Shown: positions 33,766 to 44,149 of the stretch, piece after piece | Numbering within the stretch: position 1 is the first letter of the stretch | Layout: each line of letters begins with the position of its first letter | DNA from: Pseudoalteromonas apostichopi | GTDB lineage: Bacteria; Pseudomonadota; Gammaproteobacteria; Enterobacterales; Alteromonadaceae | DNA: 64,000 bases | NCBI RefSeq assembly: GCF_030297135.1 | Contig: NZ_AP028065.1 | Location: 496,001-560,000, forward strand | Direction of reading: 5' to 3' | Notes under the pieces: model-generated | Told to the model about the DNA's origin: nothing | Databases searched by the model: none | What the model saw: only the letters and a program-made list of their open reading frames with translations | Made by a program: the position numbers and the translations under genes

Positions 33766-34911
33766 ATGAGCAGTAAGTTAAAAAAAACACAACACTCTAA
33801 AATCGCTTTATTACTAACAGGTGGTGGCGCACGAGCGGCTTATCAAGTCGGTGTACTTAAAGCGATAACGCAAAGCATGCCTCGAACAGCACCGCTGCCC
33901 TTTACTATTATTAATGGGACATCAGCTGGCGCAATTAATTCCGCAGCATTAGCTTGTTATGCATCTTGTGCGCACTTAGCATGTAAAAAACTTGAATGGG
34001 TTTGGAAGAACTTTTCTACTTCTCAAGTATATAAAAGTGACTTTTTAAGTGTGTTTTTGCATATTACTCGCAACATGCTGACAAGCTTTCAATCTGAACA
34101 TATAAACCACCCACCAGCGAGCTTATTAAACAATAAGCCACTTAGAAAACTACTGCACGAAATACTCGATTTATCGCGTATTGAACGAAACCTACATAAA
34201 AACTATTTAGATGCAGTTTCAATTACGGCTTCAAGTTATACCACTGGCGACTCTGTAGCGTTTTTTCAGTCACTGACACAAAATCCTTGGCGCAGAGCAA
34301 AGCGTGAAGGCCAAGCAACCCGCATTAATGTTGAGCACTTAATGGCATCAAGTGCCATTCCTATGGTGTTCCCAAGTGTAAATGTTTATAACCACTATTT
34401 TGGTGACGGCTCTATTCACCAACTCTCGCCGCTTAGCCCGTCAATACATTTAGGTGCTGAGAAAATCTTTATTATTGGTGTTGATGAGCCAAAAGAGTTG
34501 CACCCACCGGGTTATCAACCCCATTACCCAGGTCTTTCTAATATTGCTGGTCACTTACTCGACAGTGTGTTCACAGACACGCTACAGTCTGATTTAGAGC
34601 GCTTACAACGTATCAATCGCACTTTGAGCCTATTGCCTGCCCGCGACAAGCACCAGGAACTAAAACAAATCGAAACATGCGTCATCAATCCATCGCAAAA
34701 CTTCAATGCGATTGCTGCTCAGTTTTATGATGATATGCCCATGGCAATCAAATTACTACTGCGCATGATAGGTGTGAAAAAGCGTTCTCAATCAAGTTTA
34801 ACCAGCTACTTGCTCTTTGAGAAACGCTATACCCAAAAGCTAATTGAAATTGGCTACCAAGATGGTCTCAATAAACTACCAGAAATTCGCAAATTCTTAG
34901 AGTTGGAGTAG
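33766..34911 (+). CDS. Patatin-like phospholipase
   Basis: 381-residue serine hydrolase. Oxyanion motif LLLTGGGARAAYQVGVL (about 15-31), nucleophile elbow GTSAG (about 55-59) and catalytic Asp in FGDGSIHQ (about 220). No signal peptide, so likely cytoplasmic or peripheral. It should release fatty acids from phospholipid or lysophospholipid. The frame opens earlier at a TTG (33724); the ATG at 33766 gives the usual patatin N-terminus. Convergent with the antiporter gene, with no gap. Confidence 0.9.
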   Translation: MSSKLKKTQHSKIALLLTGGGARAAYQVGVLKAITQSMPRTAPLPFTIINGTSAGAINSAALACYASCAHLACKKLEWVWKNFSTSQVYKSDFLSVFLHITRNMLTSFQSEHINHPPASLLNNKPLRKLLHEILDLSRIERNLHKNYLDAVSITASSYTTGDSVAFFQSLTQNPWRRAKREGQATRINVEHLMASSAIPMVFPSVNVYNHYFGDGSIHQLSPLSPSIHLGAEKIFIIGVDEPKELHPPGYQPHYPGLSNIAGHLLDSVFTDTLQSDLERLQRINRTLSLLPARDKHQELKQIETCVINPSQNFNAIAAQFYDDMPMAIKLLLRMIGVKKRSQSSLTSYLLFEKRYTQKLIEIGYQDGLNKLPEIRKFLELE

Positions 34912-36885
34912 CTATTCCATACCATCGAGTAAAAAGCGCTCTACCCGCTCTACTCGCCGAGGTTTACCTTGGAGCACTAAAATATCGCCGGCCAGTAAAA
35001 TAGTTTGTGGTGAAGGAGCGTCAATTTCGCGGTCTTGTCGGCGCAGTGCTCTAACCGACACGCGGCGCTGCTCAAGCTTTAGCTCGCTAATTTTCTGATT
35101 TACCGCATAAGCATGCTCAGGCAACGCAATAACATGCAGATACTCAAGTCTGTCTGAGCTCGCCTCTTCACCATCAAGTTTATCACCAGTGAAAAAACCA
35201 TGTAGAAACTTATAGCGATTACGCCTTTCTTTACTAACACGGCGAATAATTCGCGTCATCGGCACGCCAGACATATAAAGCACATGTGACACCAACATTA
35301 AGCTTGCTTCCAGCGTCTCTGGCACAACTTCAGTAACACCAAGCTCTTTAAGGGTTTCAAGTTCTGTATCATCACGCATCCTTACAAGTATTTTAACATC
35401 AGGCGCAATTTGCTTAATGGCATCTACAACTATTTGAGTTTGCTCAAAATCTGTAAAAGTAATGATCACTAGTCTTGCACGCTCTACACCCGCTGATTTT
35501 AAAATATCTTTTTGATTTACATGGCCAAATATAACAGGCTCGCCAGCTGCTTTAGCTTCTTGCAGCAAGATAGGGTTACTTTCTACCGCTACATACTCAA
35601 TAGCTTCAGGTTTTAAAAAGCGTGCAACAGTTTGGCCTACGCGAGAAAAGCCACAGATCACCACATGATTTTGATACAAAGGACTGCTGGTCGCAGGCTG
35701 TTGCCAGTACTGACCTGTGTGGCTCAAAAGACCCAGTTTTTTAAGAATAAGGGGGGTTTTATCAATGAGGTAAGGCGTTAACGCCATTGAAAGCACGCCA
35801 ACTGCAATTAAAAATGAAGCTTGCTCTGAGCTTATTAATAAATGCTGCGAAGCAAGCGCTATTAATACAAAACCGAACTCCCCCATTTGCCAAAGCATTA
35901 TACCTGCCGATACAGCATCTTGCTTACGTTCACCCATCACTTGAGCAGAAATCGCGAGCACTGCAATTTTAAACAATAACAAGCCAATTAATACGGTGAT
36001 GATCCAGTACCAGCTATTTAGCACATAAAGCACATCTAACTGCATACCTACAGTAACAAAAAATAGCCCCATTAAAATATCGCGAAAAGGCCTAATATCG
36101 GCTTCTAATTGGTGTCGATAATGACTTTCACCCAACATCATACCAGCTAAGAAAGCCCCTAACGCCATTGATAAGCCAAATAAGTAAGTTAGACCTGCGG
36201 CAAATAAGGCAACCAGTAAGGTCGTTAGCATAAATAGCTCATCGGTTCTTACTAGCGCTATTTCGCTAAACACTTTAGGTAAAATCCACTTACCTATACC
36301 AAACAACAAAATACACACCAAGGCACCTTTGGTGAGAGCAAAAGCAAGTGCGCCAACAATTTCTTCAGAGCCACTTTGAGCTAGTAAAGGATAAACAATG
36401 AGCAGAGGAACAACAGCAATATCTTGAAATAGCAACACCCCGATTGCCAGCTGACCGCGGCGCTGATTTAAATCTCCTGATTCTTTAAGCAACTTAACCA
36501 CCACCGCCGTTGAAGACAGTGCCATCAAACTGGCAATAGTAAAACTATTTAAAAGGCTGTGCTCCAACAATAGTAAAACCAGCATAAACACAATACTGGT
36601 TACCACCACCTGCAAGGATCCAAGGCCAAATACAATGTTGCGCATAGCCATTAAACGCGGCAATGAAAACTCAAGCCCTAAACTAAACAATAAGAACACA
36701 ATGCCTAGCTCAGCAACAAAATGCATTTCATGGCTTTGCGCCATCCAGCCTATACCATGACTACCCGCCAACAAGCCTGTAGCAAGATAAGCAAGAATAG
36801 GTGGTAAACCAATTCGTTTGAAGAACCAAACAAATAATACGGCAGCGACGAGCAAGCCAAACACTTGAATCAGCACATTTTGCAA
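34912..36885 (-). CDS. CPA2-family cation:proton antiporter with TrkA-N/TrkA-C domains (KefB/YbaL-like)
   Basis: 657 residues: 12-13 transmembrane segments (LGIVFLLFSLGLEFSL near 54-69; GAFLAGMMLGESHYRHQLE near 242-260), a TrkA-N Rossmann domain (VVICGFSRVGQTVARFL, about 408-424), and a TrkA-C domain at the C-terminus. Exports K+ or Na+ in exchange for protons, gated by nucleotide or thiol ligands. No KefF/KefG-type ancillary gene is adjacent, so glutathione gating is not supported. TTG start at 36885 with AAAGGAG eight bases upstream. Confidence 0.88.
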   Translation of the reverse strand: MQNVLIQVFGLLVAAVLFVWFFKRIGLPPILAYLATGLLAGSHGIGWMAQSHEMHFVAELGIVFLLFSLGLEFSLPRLMAMRNIVFGLGSLQVVVTSIVFMLVLLLLEHSLLNSFTIASLMALSSTAVVVKLLKESGDLNQRRGQLAIGVLLFQDIAVVPLLIVYPLLAQSGSEEIVGALAFALTKGALVCILLFGIGKWILPKVFSEIALVRTDELFMLTTLLVALFAAGLTYLFGLSMALGAFLAGMMLGESHYRHQLEADIRPFRDILMGLFFVTVGMQLDVLYVLNSWYWIITVLIGLLLFKIAVLAISAQVMGERKQDAVSAGIMLWQMGEFGFVLIALASQHLLISSEQASFLIAVGVLSMALTPYLIDKTPLILKKLGLLSHTGQYWQQPATSSPLYQNHVVICGFSRVGQTVARFLKPEAIEYVAVESNPILLQEAKAAGEPVIFGHVNQKDILKSAGVERARLVIITFTDFEQTQIVVDAIKQIAPDVKILVRMRDDTELETLKELGVTEVVPETLEASLMLVSHVLYMSGVPMTRIIRRVSKERRNRYKFLHGFFTGDKLDGEEASSDRLEYLHVIALPEHAYAVNQKISELKLEQRRVSVRALRRQDREIDAPSPQTILLAGDILVLQGKPRRVERVERFLLDGME

Positions 36886-37024
36886 GCAATAAACTCCTTT
36901 CTACTTGATGATAAAGCTGTACCCTCCTTTAAATATAGCAACCATCTGTTTTTCAGCCAGTTTAAAAATGTGGCACAAATCTCGCTAACTATGAGTATCT
37001 AAACACTCCGGGGGGAGAATTATC

Positions 37025-37921
37025 ATGGAAAATGTCCATATTTTGACGCAGCGGGTGTCTGCGCGAGGCGAGTTTCTGCCGTTTTCGGCAGAGCATTACC
37101 GAATAAATGAAACGAATAATCCACAAGACTTGGTCGCGAGGTTACAAACCACGTTATCAATCGAAGAAATTTTGACTATTTTTGCCGAGCACGCAAAACA
37201 ATTAATCAATTTATCTGGGTTACAGTTTCAATCTGCGCTCGGAGTGTCACAAAGTGCTGGAAGCGATACCAGTCAAACACCCTACTCTTTTGATTTAGAT
37301 ATCGAAAGTGAACGATTAGGGCAATTAATTTACTTTAGCCAATTTCCTATGGGCAAGGCAATTGAAGCTAAACTAAAAATGCTTCATGCAGTCCTTGTTT
37401 ATCCGTTACGTAACGCACTTATGTACACCCGCGTATTACGCTTGGCTACTAAAGATGCACTAACTGGCTTAAACAACCGTAGTCAATTTAATGACAGCTT
37501 GGCACAAAAATTAGAGCGTTGCCGCCGACAACATCGTCCGTTTAGTTTAATGCTGCTTGATTTAGATAACTTTAAACAAGTTAACGATACCTATGGTCAT
37601 AAAATTGGCGACGATGTTTTACAAGAATTTGCTGAAGTTTTGCGTTGCAGCGTGCGTGGAACAGACTCAATTTTTCGCTTTGGCGGAGACGAATTCGCGT
37701 TATTAATTGATGACCCCGAATTTACAACCAATAAAGTGGTTGCAGAACGCATTATGAAACTAGTAGAAGATTCCAGCTTAATGAAAAAATATAGTGTTTC
37801 TTCTAGTATTGGTTATACACTCGCCAATAACCAAGACTGCGAAAATGAAGTATTCGCACGTGCTGATAAAGGCCTTTATAAGGCAAAAGCAGCAGGCAGA
37901 AATTGCGCACGAGCTTACTAA
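37025..37921 (+). CDS. Diguanylate cyclase (GGDEF)
   Basis: 298 residues. An N-terminal GAF-like sensing region (about 30-130) lacks membrane segments; the GGDEF domain (about 138-298) has DALTGLNNRSQFN, the active site FGGDEFAL, and an I-site RGTD exactly five residues before GGDEF, so product inhibition is expected. Makes cyclic di-GMP. GGGGGGAG precedes the ATG. Monocistronic; the signal is unknown. Confidence 0.93.
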   Translation: MENVHILTQRVSARGEFLPFSAEHYRINETNNPQDLVARLQTTLSIEEILTIFAEHAKQLINLSGLQFQSALGVSQSAGSDTSQTPYSFDLDIESERLGQLIYFSQFPMGKAIEAKLKMLHAVLVYPLRNALMYTRVLRLATKDALTGLNNRSQFNDSLAQKLERCRRQHRPFSLMLLDLDNFKQVNDTYGHKIGDDVLQEFAEVLRCSVRGTDSIFRFGGDEFALLIDDPEFTTNKVVAERIMKLVEDSSLMKKYSVSSSIGYTLANNQDCENEVFARADKGLYKAKAAGRNCARAY

Positions 37922-37927
37922 TCAAGT

Positions 37928-37958
37928 AAAAGCCTAGCATCCCCCGCTAGGCTTTTTT
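37928..37958. terminator. Terminator between the GGDEF gene and the tilS-linked gene
   Basis: AAAAGCCTAGC / GCTAGGCTTTT stem with a 7-nt loop between convergent genes; it includes the stop codon of the minus-strand gene. Confidence 0.82.
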
Positions 37959-38291
37959 GTTTATAAATTTATAACCAAGTAGTACTAACCAAAAACCAGC
38001 AAAGAAGCCAGTTAATAAGTAAAGCAAGGCAGCCATGTTGGTAAGGGGCGATACCATCACTAAAGCCAATGGCGTAAGCACGCCTAAAATAAAGAAAATA
38101 CCGCCTTTACCTGACCAATAGCCTAGCAGCAATATTGAACAAACTATGCCGCCAGCTAGCGCATAAAAAAGTGTGTTTAAAGTCAGTTCTGTATAGGCAA
38201 AACCAGCAATAACAGCCACTAACACAGATAACACAAAGCCTAGTGGTGCTTTATTAACTAGCGATAAACCTACATGTGGTTGTTCACTCAT
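37947..38291 (-). CDS. Hypothetical small membrane protein downstream of tilS
   Basis: 114 residues with about four hydrophobic segments (APLGFVLSVLVAVIAGFAY, LFYALAGGIVCSILLLGYW, GIFFILGVLTPLALVMVSP, ALLYLLTGFFAGFWLVLLG). The open frame extends into tilS, but the ATG at 38291 overlaps the tilS stop by only 8 bp and suits translational coupling. Function unknown. Confidence 0.7.
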   Translation of the reverse strand: MSEQPHVGLSLVNKAPLGFVLSVLVAVIAGFAYTELTLNTLFYALAGGIVCSILLLGYWSGKGGIFFILGVLTPLALVMVSPLTNMAALLYLLTGFFAGFWLVLLGYKFINKKA

Positions 38292-39594
38292 AGGGTGTCT
38301 CCCAGATAATTCCATCTTCAACACTGTGCTGCTCACTAACAAAGTAGCCAACAACTTGCACAAGTTGATCATTATAAAAAATAAGTGGTGTCTGCGCACG
38401 AAGCCAAGGGGCAACTTTGGCATCTTTAAACCAATGTTTTAAGGTATTTGAGCCAGGTTTATGCAAAGGCTTTATGCGCGCTTGTGGTTTATTAAATTCA
38501 ACCCTTACTCGCTCATCTTTTTGAGGTTTCCTAACACCTTTGCCCGCTTTGACAATTAATTTGCGGCCATCTGTAAGTTCAACGCTCTGCAAAGCAATAT
38601 CCATTGCCTGTGGTATTGCTTGCTCCGTCACAAAGTACAAATATTGCTGATGACGACGAACATCGCCGCTTTGCAAACAGATTTTTAACTGCGCATCGGC
38701 TTTTGCCGTTAAGCCTTGCTCGATAATTTGCTGCAGTTGATTTTCAGAAGGTAACTGATACGTAAACTGATTAAGCCACGCACGCACTAGGTTAGCTTGT
38801 CTGGGCTTACTAAAATCAGCAATTGCCGCACAACTTAAGCCTTTATACTTATTTTGACAGTTTGCAAGATCGTTTTGGGTATACTCATCAAGTAACGATT
38901 GCTGTTGCTGTAACAGTCGAATACTACGCGCTGCACTTTTTTCAAAGCCTTGAAAGCGTTCAGTTAAAGTAGGCATTACCTGATGACGTAAAAAATTACG
39001 GTCAAAGCGTTCATCAACATTTGAGTCATCGGTGATGTGGGTAATGGCAAACTCATCGGCAAACTGCTCTATTTGCTCACGAGTAATATCTATCAGTGGC
39101 CTAAAGCAAACTCGCCCAGAAGCTAATAATCGCTTTTGTTGCATCGATGCCAAGCCCTGTAAGCCTGAGCCGCGTTTAAGCCGTAATAAGAAAGTTTCAA
39201 GTTGGTCATTTAAGTGCTGACCAAGCAGAATAACACTACCAACCAAACAGTGCTCATCGAGAGCTTGGTATCTTGCCTCTCGAGCTTGTGCTTCGAGTGA
39301 AGTACGCGAGCGTTCAATAATTTCAACCTGCAACGCTTTAAATGTCACACCTAGCTCTTCGCATAGCGATTTACAAAATACTTGCCACTCATAAGCATGT
39401 TCACTCAAACCATGATTAACATACACGGCTTCAAGTTCAAGTTCAGGATGCTGTTTTCGAGCTAAGCTCATTAGATGTAATAACACGACAGAGTCAACAC
39501 CACCTGATAAGGCGACACTAAAGTAGCGTTGCTGAGCGTTCAGCAAAGGCTGTAATTGTGCTAAAAAATGGTGATATAAACCTGATGTTTGCAT
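38284..39594 (-). CDS. tilS: tRNA(Ile)-lysidine synthase TilS
   Basis: 436 residues. Converts C34 of tRNA-Ile(CAU) to lysidine with ATP and lysine, changing AUG to AUA decoding. PP-loop SGGVDSVVLLH (about 30-40), LGQHLNDQLETFLLRLKRGSGL (about 124-145), then the TilS substrate-binding and C-terminal domains. It follows accA with a terminator between, as in many gammaproteobacteria. Confident. Confidence 0.95.
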   Translation of the reverse strand: MQTSGLYHHFLAQLQPLLNAQQRYFSVALSGGVDSVVLLHLMSLARKQHPELELEAVYVNHGLSEHAYEWQVFCKSLCEELGVTFKALQVEIIERSRTSLEAQAREARYQALDEHCLVGSVILLGQHLNDQLETFLLRLKRGSGLQGLASMQQKRLLASGRVCFRPLIDITREQIEQFADEFAITHITDDSNVDERFDRNFLRHQVMPTLTERFQGFEKSAARSIRLLQQQQSLLDEYTQNDLANCQNKYKGLSCAAIADFSKPRQANLVRAWLNQFTYQLPSENQLQQIIEQGLTAKADAQLKICLQSGDVRRHQQYLYFVTEQAIPQAMDIALQSVELTDGRKLIVKAGKGVRKPQKDERVRVEFNKPQARIKPLHKPGSNTLKHWFKDAKVAPWLRAQTPLIFYNDQLVQVVGYFVSEQHSVEDGIIWETPYE

Positions 39595-39642
39595 TAATAA
39601 CCAATGAGTATATAAGCGCCTGAGTTATCGGCATTATAAAAC

Positions 39643-39669
39643 AAAAAAAGCCGCAAAAGCGGCTTTTTT
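39643..39669 (-). terminator. Terminator of the lpxB-rnhB-dnaE-accA operon
   Basis: AAAAAAGCCGC / GCGGCTTTTTT stem with a 4-nt loop, 16 bp after the accA stop. Confidence 0.88.
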
Positions 39670-39684
39670 CATTTATTTGCTGTG

Positions 39685-40641
39685 TTAGCAATAACCAAAC
39701 GACATTAAACGCTTGTAACGCTGATCAAGCATTTCATCAAGTGAAAGGCCTTGTAACTCAGCAAGATCACGCTTAAGTTGGTTTTTAAGGTTACGAGCCA
39801 TGGCATCATAATTGCGATGTGCGCCACCTAGCGGCTCATCAATTACGTTGTTGATTAAATCAAGCTCTTTAACACGTGCAGCAGTTACACCCATTGCTTC
39901 TGCAGCTAATGGTGCCTTGTCTGCGCTTTTCCATAAGATTGATGCACAACCTTCTGGCGAAATAACTGAGTAAGTGCTGTATTGCAACATGTTAACGCGG
40001 TCACCCACACCAATTGCTAATGCACCACCAGAACCACCTTCACCGATCACAGTACAGATGGTTGGTACTTTTAATGCAGCCATTACTTTAAGGTTACGAG
40101 CAATAGCTTCACTTTGACCACGCTCTTCTGCACCAACACCTGGGTATGCACCTGGCGTGTCGATGAATGTCATGATTGGCATTTTGAAACGCTCAGCCAT
40201 TTCCATTAAGCGTAGTGCTTTACGGTAACCTTCTGGCTTTGGCATACCAAAGTTGCGTTTAATTTTTTCTGCAGTATCACGACCTTTTTGTTGGCCAATA
40301 ACCATCACTGGTTGACCATCAAAACGTGCAACACCGCCTAAAATAGCTGGGTCGTTAGCAAAAGTACGGTCGCCTGCTAGTTCGTCAAATTCCGTGAAAA
40401 TACGCTCGATGTAATCACGAGTATAAGGACGCAACGGATGACGGGCTAACTGAGAAACCTGCCAAGCACCTAATTCAGAGAAAATTTTCTCTTTCATTTC
40501 AGCACTTTTCTCTTTTAATCGACTGACTTCCTCTTCTAATCCAAGGTCTAATTCGCCAGCGCGGCTTACATTTTGTAATTCTTCAATTTTTGCTTCTAAT
40601 TCTGCAATTGGAAGCTCAAAATCAAGATAATTGAGGCTCAT
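39685..40641 (-). CDS. accA: Acetyl-CoA carboxylase carboxyltransferase subunit alpha
   Basis: 318 residues. With AccD transfers carboxyl from biotin to acetyl-CoA to make malonyl-CoA. Family features: coiled N-terminus, RPYTRDYIERIF, the crotonase-like core FIDTPGAYPGVGAEERGQSE (about 159-178), and IGEGGSGGALAIGVGD (about 200-215). Lies 17 bp after dnaE in the conserved order. Confidence 0.97.
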   Translation of the reverse strand: MSLNYLDFELPIAELEAKIEELQNVSRAGELDLGLEEEVSRLKEKSAEMKEKIFSELGAWQVSQLARHPLRPYTRDYIERIFTEFDELAGDRTFANDPAILGGVARFDGQPVMVIGQQKGRDTAEKIKRNFGMPKPEGYRKALRLMEMAERFKMPIMTFIDTPGAYPGVGAEERGQSEAIARNLKVMAALKVPTICTVIGEGGSGGALAIGVGDRVNMLQYSTYSVISPEGCASILWKSADKAPLAAEAMGVTAARVKELDLINNVIDEPLGGAHRNYDAMARNLKNQLKRDLAELQGLSLDEMLDQRYKRLMSFGYC

Positions 40642-40657
40642 GCTCTAAACTACCTAA

Positions 40658-43600
40658 TTAATTAAATTCTAGTTCTACATCTTGCGCCGCCATAAGCGAT
40701 AACTTGTGAATTAAGTCATCGCTCGGCGTAACACACCATTCGGTTCCTAAAGTAATCTCAGCCAACGCATCCGGACGTTGATAGAATACTTTAATAGGAC
40801 AAGTACCAAACTTATAAGGTTCCAGTACTTTTTGTAAATTATCGAAGAAGTTCGCCTCGATCTGCACCATATTTAAGGTCATTTTAATCGCTTTTATACG
40901 TTTTTCTCGCGCCTCAGCGATGGTGCATATGTCTCTAGCGGTCATTGTAATGCCACCGGAGAAGTTATCAAAGCTGACCTGTCCTGATATTACCAAGATA
41001 TTGTTTACTTGCAGCAAATCTTGGTACATTTCAAACTGTTCTGGGAATAAGCGTACATCAATACGGGCACTCTTGTCATCTAAAGTTACAAGACCCCAAC
41101 GATTTCCCTTTTTGTTTATCAGGGTTCGGGCAGAAATCACTAAGCCTGCAGCTGTGGACTGCACATCGCGATTAGTTGGCTGTAAATCGACTAGTCTTCC
41201 CGTTGTATAGTGTTTTAACTCTTTACGATACTGATTAATTGGGTGGCCAGTTAAATACAGGCCTAAGGTTTCTTTCTCACCATCAAGCCACTCATTGTCG
41301 GTTAAATCGGTTGCTTTAATGAATGCTTGTTCAACTTCATCTGGCTCTGTCGCAAGTAAACCAAATAAATCTGCCTGCCCTAGTGACTCAGCCTTATGAT
41401 GCTGATCGGCTGCTCGCATTGCATCTTTTAAACTAGCCAATAAGGTAGCACGACCAGGCTGTGTCTTATCTGGGCCAAGTTGATCGAGTGCTCCGGCATA
41501 AATAAGCTTTTCAACAACACGCTTATTTAAACGCTTTAAGTCAACACGGGCACAAAAATCAAATAAGTCTTTAAACGGACCACCTTCGCTACGAGCTTCT
41601 AAAATAGCTTCAACAGGCGCCTCACCGACCCCTTTAATCGCACCGATACCGTAGACAATTTCACCTTGTAGATTAACCGTAAACTTGTACTCACCGGCAT
41701 TTACATCTGGTGGAAGCAAGGTCAGTTTCATGTTTTCACATTCATCTACCAAGGTAACAATTTTATCGGTGTTATCCATATCCGCCGACATTACCGCAGC
41801 CATAAACTCTGCTGGGTAGTGGGTTTTCATCCACAGTGTTTGGTACGATACTAAGGCATAAGCAGCTGAGTGAGATTTGTTAAAACCATAACCTGCGAAC
41901 TTCTCTACCAAGTCGAAGATTTTCATTGCAAGTTCGCCGTCAACTCCGTTATTAACAGCTCCTTCTTCGAAGGTTGAACGTTGCTTTGCCATCTCCTCTG
42001 GCTTTTTCTTACCCATCGCACGACGCAACATATCAGCGCCACCAAGCGTATAACCTGCTAGAACCTGCGCAATCTGCATTACTTGTTCTTGGTATAGAAT
42101 GATACCGTAGGTTGGCTCTAATATTGGCTGCAGACTTTCATGTTGCCATTGAACATCTGGGTAGGATATTTCTTCTCGACCATGCTTACGGTCGATAAAG
42201 TTATCTACCATGCCTGATTGCAATGGACCTGGGCGGAATAGTGCTACCAGTGCGATCATATCTTCGAAACAGTCGGGTTTCAGACGGCGAATCAAATCTT
42301 TCATACCACGAGATTCTAGCTGGAATACCGCGGTGGTTTCGGCGCGTAGCAGTAACTCAATACTTGGCTTATCATCAAGAGGAATAGCGTTGATATCAAC
42401 CGGCTCTTTCCCCTCTCGGGCTAAGCGCTCATTAGTCATATCAAGCGCCCACTGCAAGATAGTTAACGTTCTTAAACCTAAGAAGTCGAACTTAACTAAG
42501 CCAGCCGTCTCAACATCGTTTTTATCAAATTGCGTTACTGGGAATTTACCTTCATCATCACAATAAAGGGCCGCAAAGTCAGTGATAGTAGTTGGAGATA
42601 TTACAACACCACCAGCGTGTTTACCGGCATTACGTGTACACCCTTCAAGGATGCGACACATATCGATAAGTTCTTTTACCTCTTCATCACCGTCGTAGGC
42701 TTCTTGTAAACGTGGCTCAACATCAAAGGCTTTAGCTAAGGTCATACCCGGATCGCCCGGTACTAATTTCGAAATACGATCAACAAAGCCGTAAGGGTGA
42801 CCTAATACACGGCCTACGTCCCGAATAACCGCTTTTGCGGCCATGGTACCAAAAGTGATGATCTGAGATACCGCGTCACGACCATAAAGCGCCGCTACGT
42901 GATCGATTACCTCATCGCGTCGGTCCATACAGAAGTCGACGTCAAAGTCGGGCATTGAGATACGCTCAGGGTTCAAGAAACGTTCGAATAGTAAGTCAAA
43001 TTCTAACGGATCAAGGTCGGTAATCTTTAGTGCATAAGCAACTAGCGAACCAGCACCAGAACCACGCCCTGGTCCTACCGGAATATTGTTATCTTTACTC
43101 CACTGGATGAACTCCATTACGATCAAGAAGTAACCAGGGAACCCCATTTGGTTGATTACCTCGAGCTCTATTTTTAGACGCTCATCATACTCAACACGTT
43201 TTTCTTTACGCTCTTGCTCATCGGGGAATAAAAACTGTAAACGCTCTTCAAGACCATCTTCAGAAACCTTTACCAAGAAGTCGTCAATTTTCAGCGATCC
43301 AGTTGGATAATCTGGTAAGAAGTAAGTCCCTAGCTGCACGGTCACATTACAGCGCTTGGCAATTTCAACGGTGTTTTCTAACGCTTCTGGAATATCGCTA
43401 AATAGCTCAGCCATTTGCTCCGCTGTTTTAAGATATTGCTGCTCAGAAAAGCGTTTTGGTCTACGTTTATCTTCTAATGTGTAACCGTCATGGATTGCAA
43501 CTCGGATTTCGTGGGCTTCAAAGTTTTCTGGTTTTAAAAACACTACTTCGTTAGTTGCCACCACGGGTAACTGCTCTTTTGCGGCAAGCTCAACAGCTAG

Positions 43601-44149
43601 GTGTAAATAGTCTTCTTCTAAAGCACGCTCAGTACGAATAAGCTCAATGTAATAATGATCGCTAAAATGCTGCTTATAAAAGCTAACTACCGATTCAATG
43701 AGCCCAGGGTTACCTTTTAATAGGGCTTTACCTAAGTCACCATCTTTCGCACCAGATAATAAGATTAGGCCATTTTTGTGCTCCACCAGCCATTCACGGT
43801 CAACCACAGGGCGATGAAATAAATGTCCGCGCTGATATGCTTTAGAGATCAATAAAGTAAGGTTTTTATAGCCTTCGTTATCTTTCGCTAAGATGGTAAT
43901 ACGACTAGGTTCGTCTTCAAATTCAGGGCTTCTTAACCAAAAATCAGCGCCGACAATTGGCTTAATACCGGCACCATGGGCAGCACCATAAAAACGCACC
44001 AAACCACATAAGTTCATCTGATCGGTAATAGCCAATGCAGGCATTTGCAGCTCTTCTGCTTTAGCTACAATCGGCTTAGTTTTAGCTAGACCATCCACCA
44101 TTGAGAAATCTGAGTGAACACGTAAGTGAACAAATTGCGGCGCTGGCAT
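40658..44149 (-). CDS. dnaE: DNA polymerase III subunit alpha
   Basis: 1163-residue replicative polymerase. PHP domain (FVHLRVHSDFSMVDG at the N-terminus), the C-family catalytic core with GPGRGSGAGSLVAY (about 355-368) and PDFDVDFCMDRRDEV (about 394-408), HhH and OB domains towards the C-terminus. Length is close to E. coli DnaE (1160). Its ATG shares one base with the rnhB stop. Confidence 0.98.
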   Translation of the reverse strand: MPAPQFVHLRVHSDFSMVDGLAKTKPIVAKAEELQMPALAITDQMNLCGLVRFYGAAHGAGIKPIVGADFWLRSPEFEDEPSRITILAKDNEGYKNLTLLISKAYQRGHLFHRPVVDREWLVEHKNGLILLSGAKDGDLGKALLKGNPGLIESVVSFYKQHFSDHYYIELIRTERALEEDYLHLAVELAAKEQLPVVATNEVVFLKPENFEAHEIRVAIHDGYTLEDKRRPKRFSEQQYLKTAEQMAELFSDIPEALENTVEIAKRCNVTVQLGTYFLPDYPTGSLKIDDFLVKVSEDGLEERLQFLFPDEQERKEKRVEYDERLKIELEVINQMGFPGYFLIVMEFIQWSKDNNIPVGPGRGSGAGSLVAYALKITDLDPLEFDLLFERFLNPERISMPDFDVDFCMDRRDEVIDHVAALYGRDAVSQIITFGTMAAKAVIRDVGRVLGHPYGFVDRISKLVPGDPGMTLAKAFDVEPRLQEAYDGDEEVKELIDMCRILEGCTRNAGKHAGGVVISPTTITDFAALYCDDEGKFPVTQFDKNDVETAGLVKFDFLGLRTLTILQWALDMTNERLAREGKEPVDINAIPLDDKPSIELLLRAETTAVFQLESRGMKDLIRRLKPDCFEDMIALVALFRPGPLQSGMVDNFIDRKHGREEISYPDVQWQHESLQPILEPTYGIILYQEQVMQIAQVLAGYTLGGADMLRRAMGKKKPEEMAKQRSTFEEGAVNNGVDGELAMKIFDLVEKFAGYGFNKSHSAAYALVSYQTLWMKTHYPAEFMAAVMSADMDNTDKIVTLVDECENMKLTLLPPDVNAGEYKFTVNLQGEIVYGIGAIKGVGEAPVEAILEARSEGGPFKDLFDFCARVDLKRLNKRVVEKLIYAGALDQLGPDKTQPGRATLLASLKDAMRAADQHHKAESLGQADLFGLLATEPDEVEQAFIKATDLTDNEWLDGEKETLGLYLTGHPINQYRKELKHYTTGRLVDLQPTNRDVQSTAAGLVISARTLINKKGNRWGLVTLDDKSARIDVRLFPEQFEMYQDLLQVNNILVISGQVSFDNFSGGITMTARDICTIAEAREKRIKAIKMTLNMVQIEANFFDNLQKVLEPYKFGTCPIKVFYQRPDALAEITLGTEWCVTPSDDLIHKLSLMAAQDVELEFN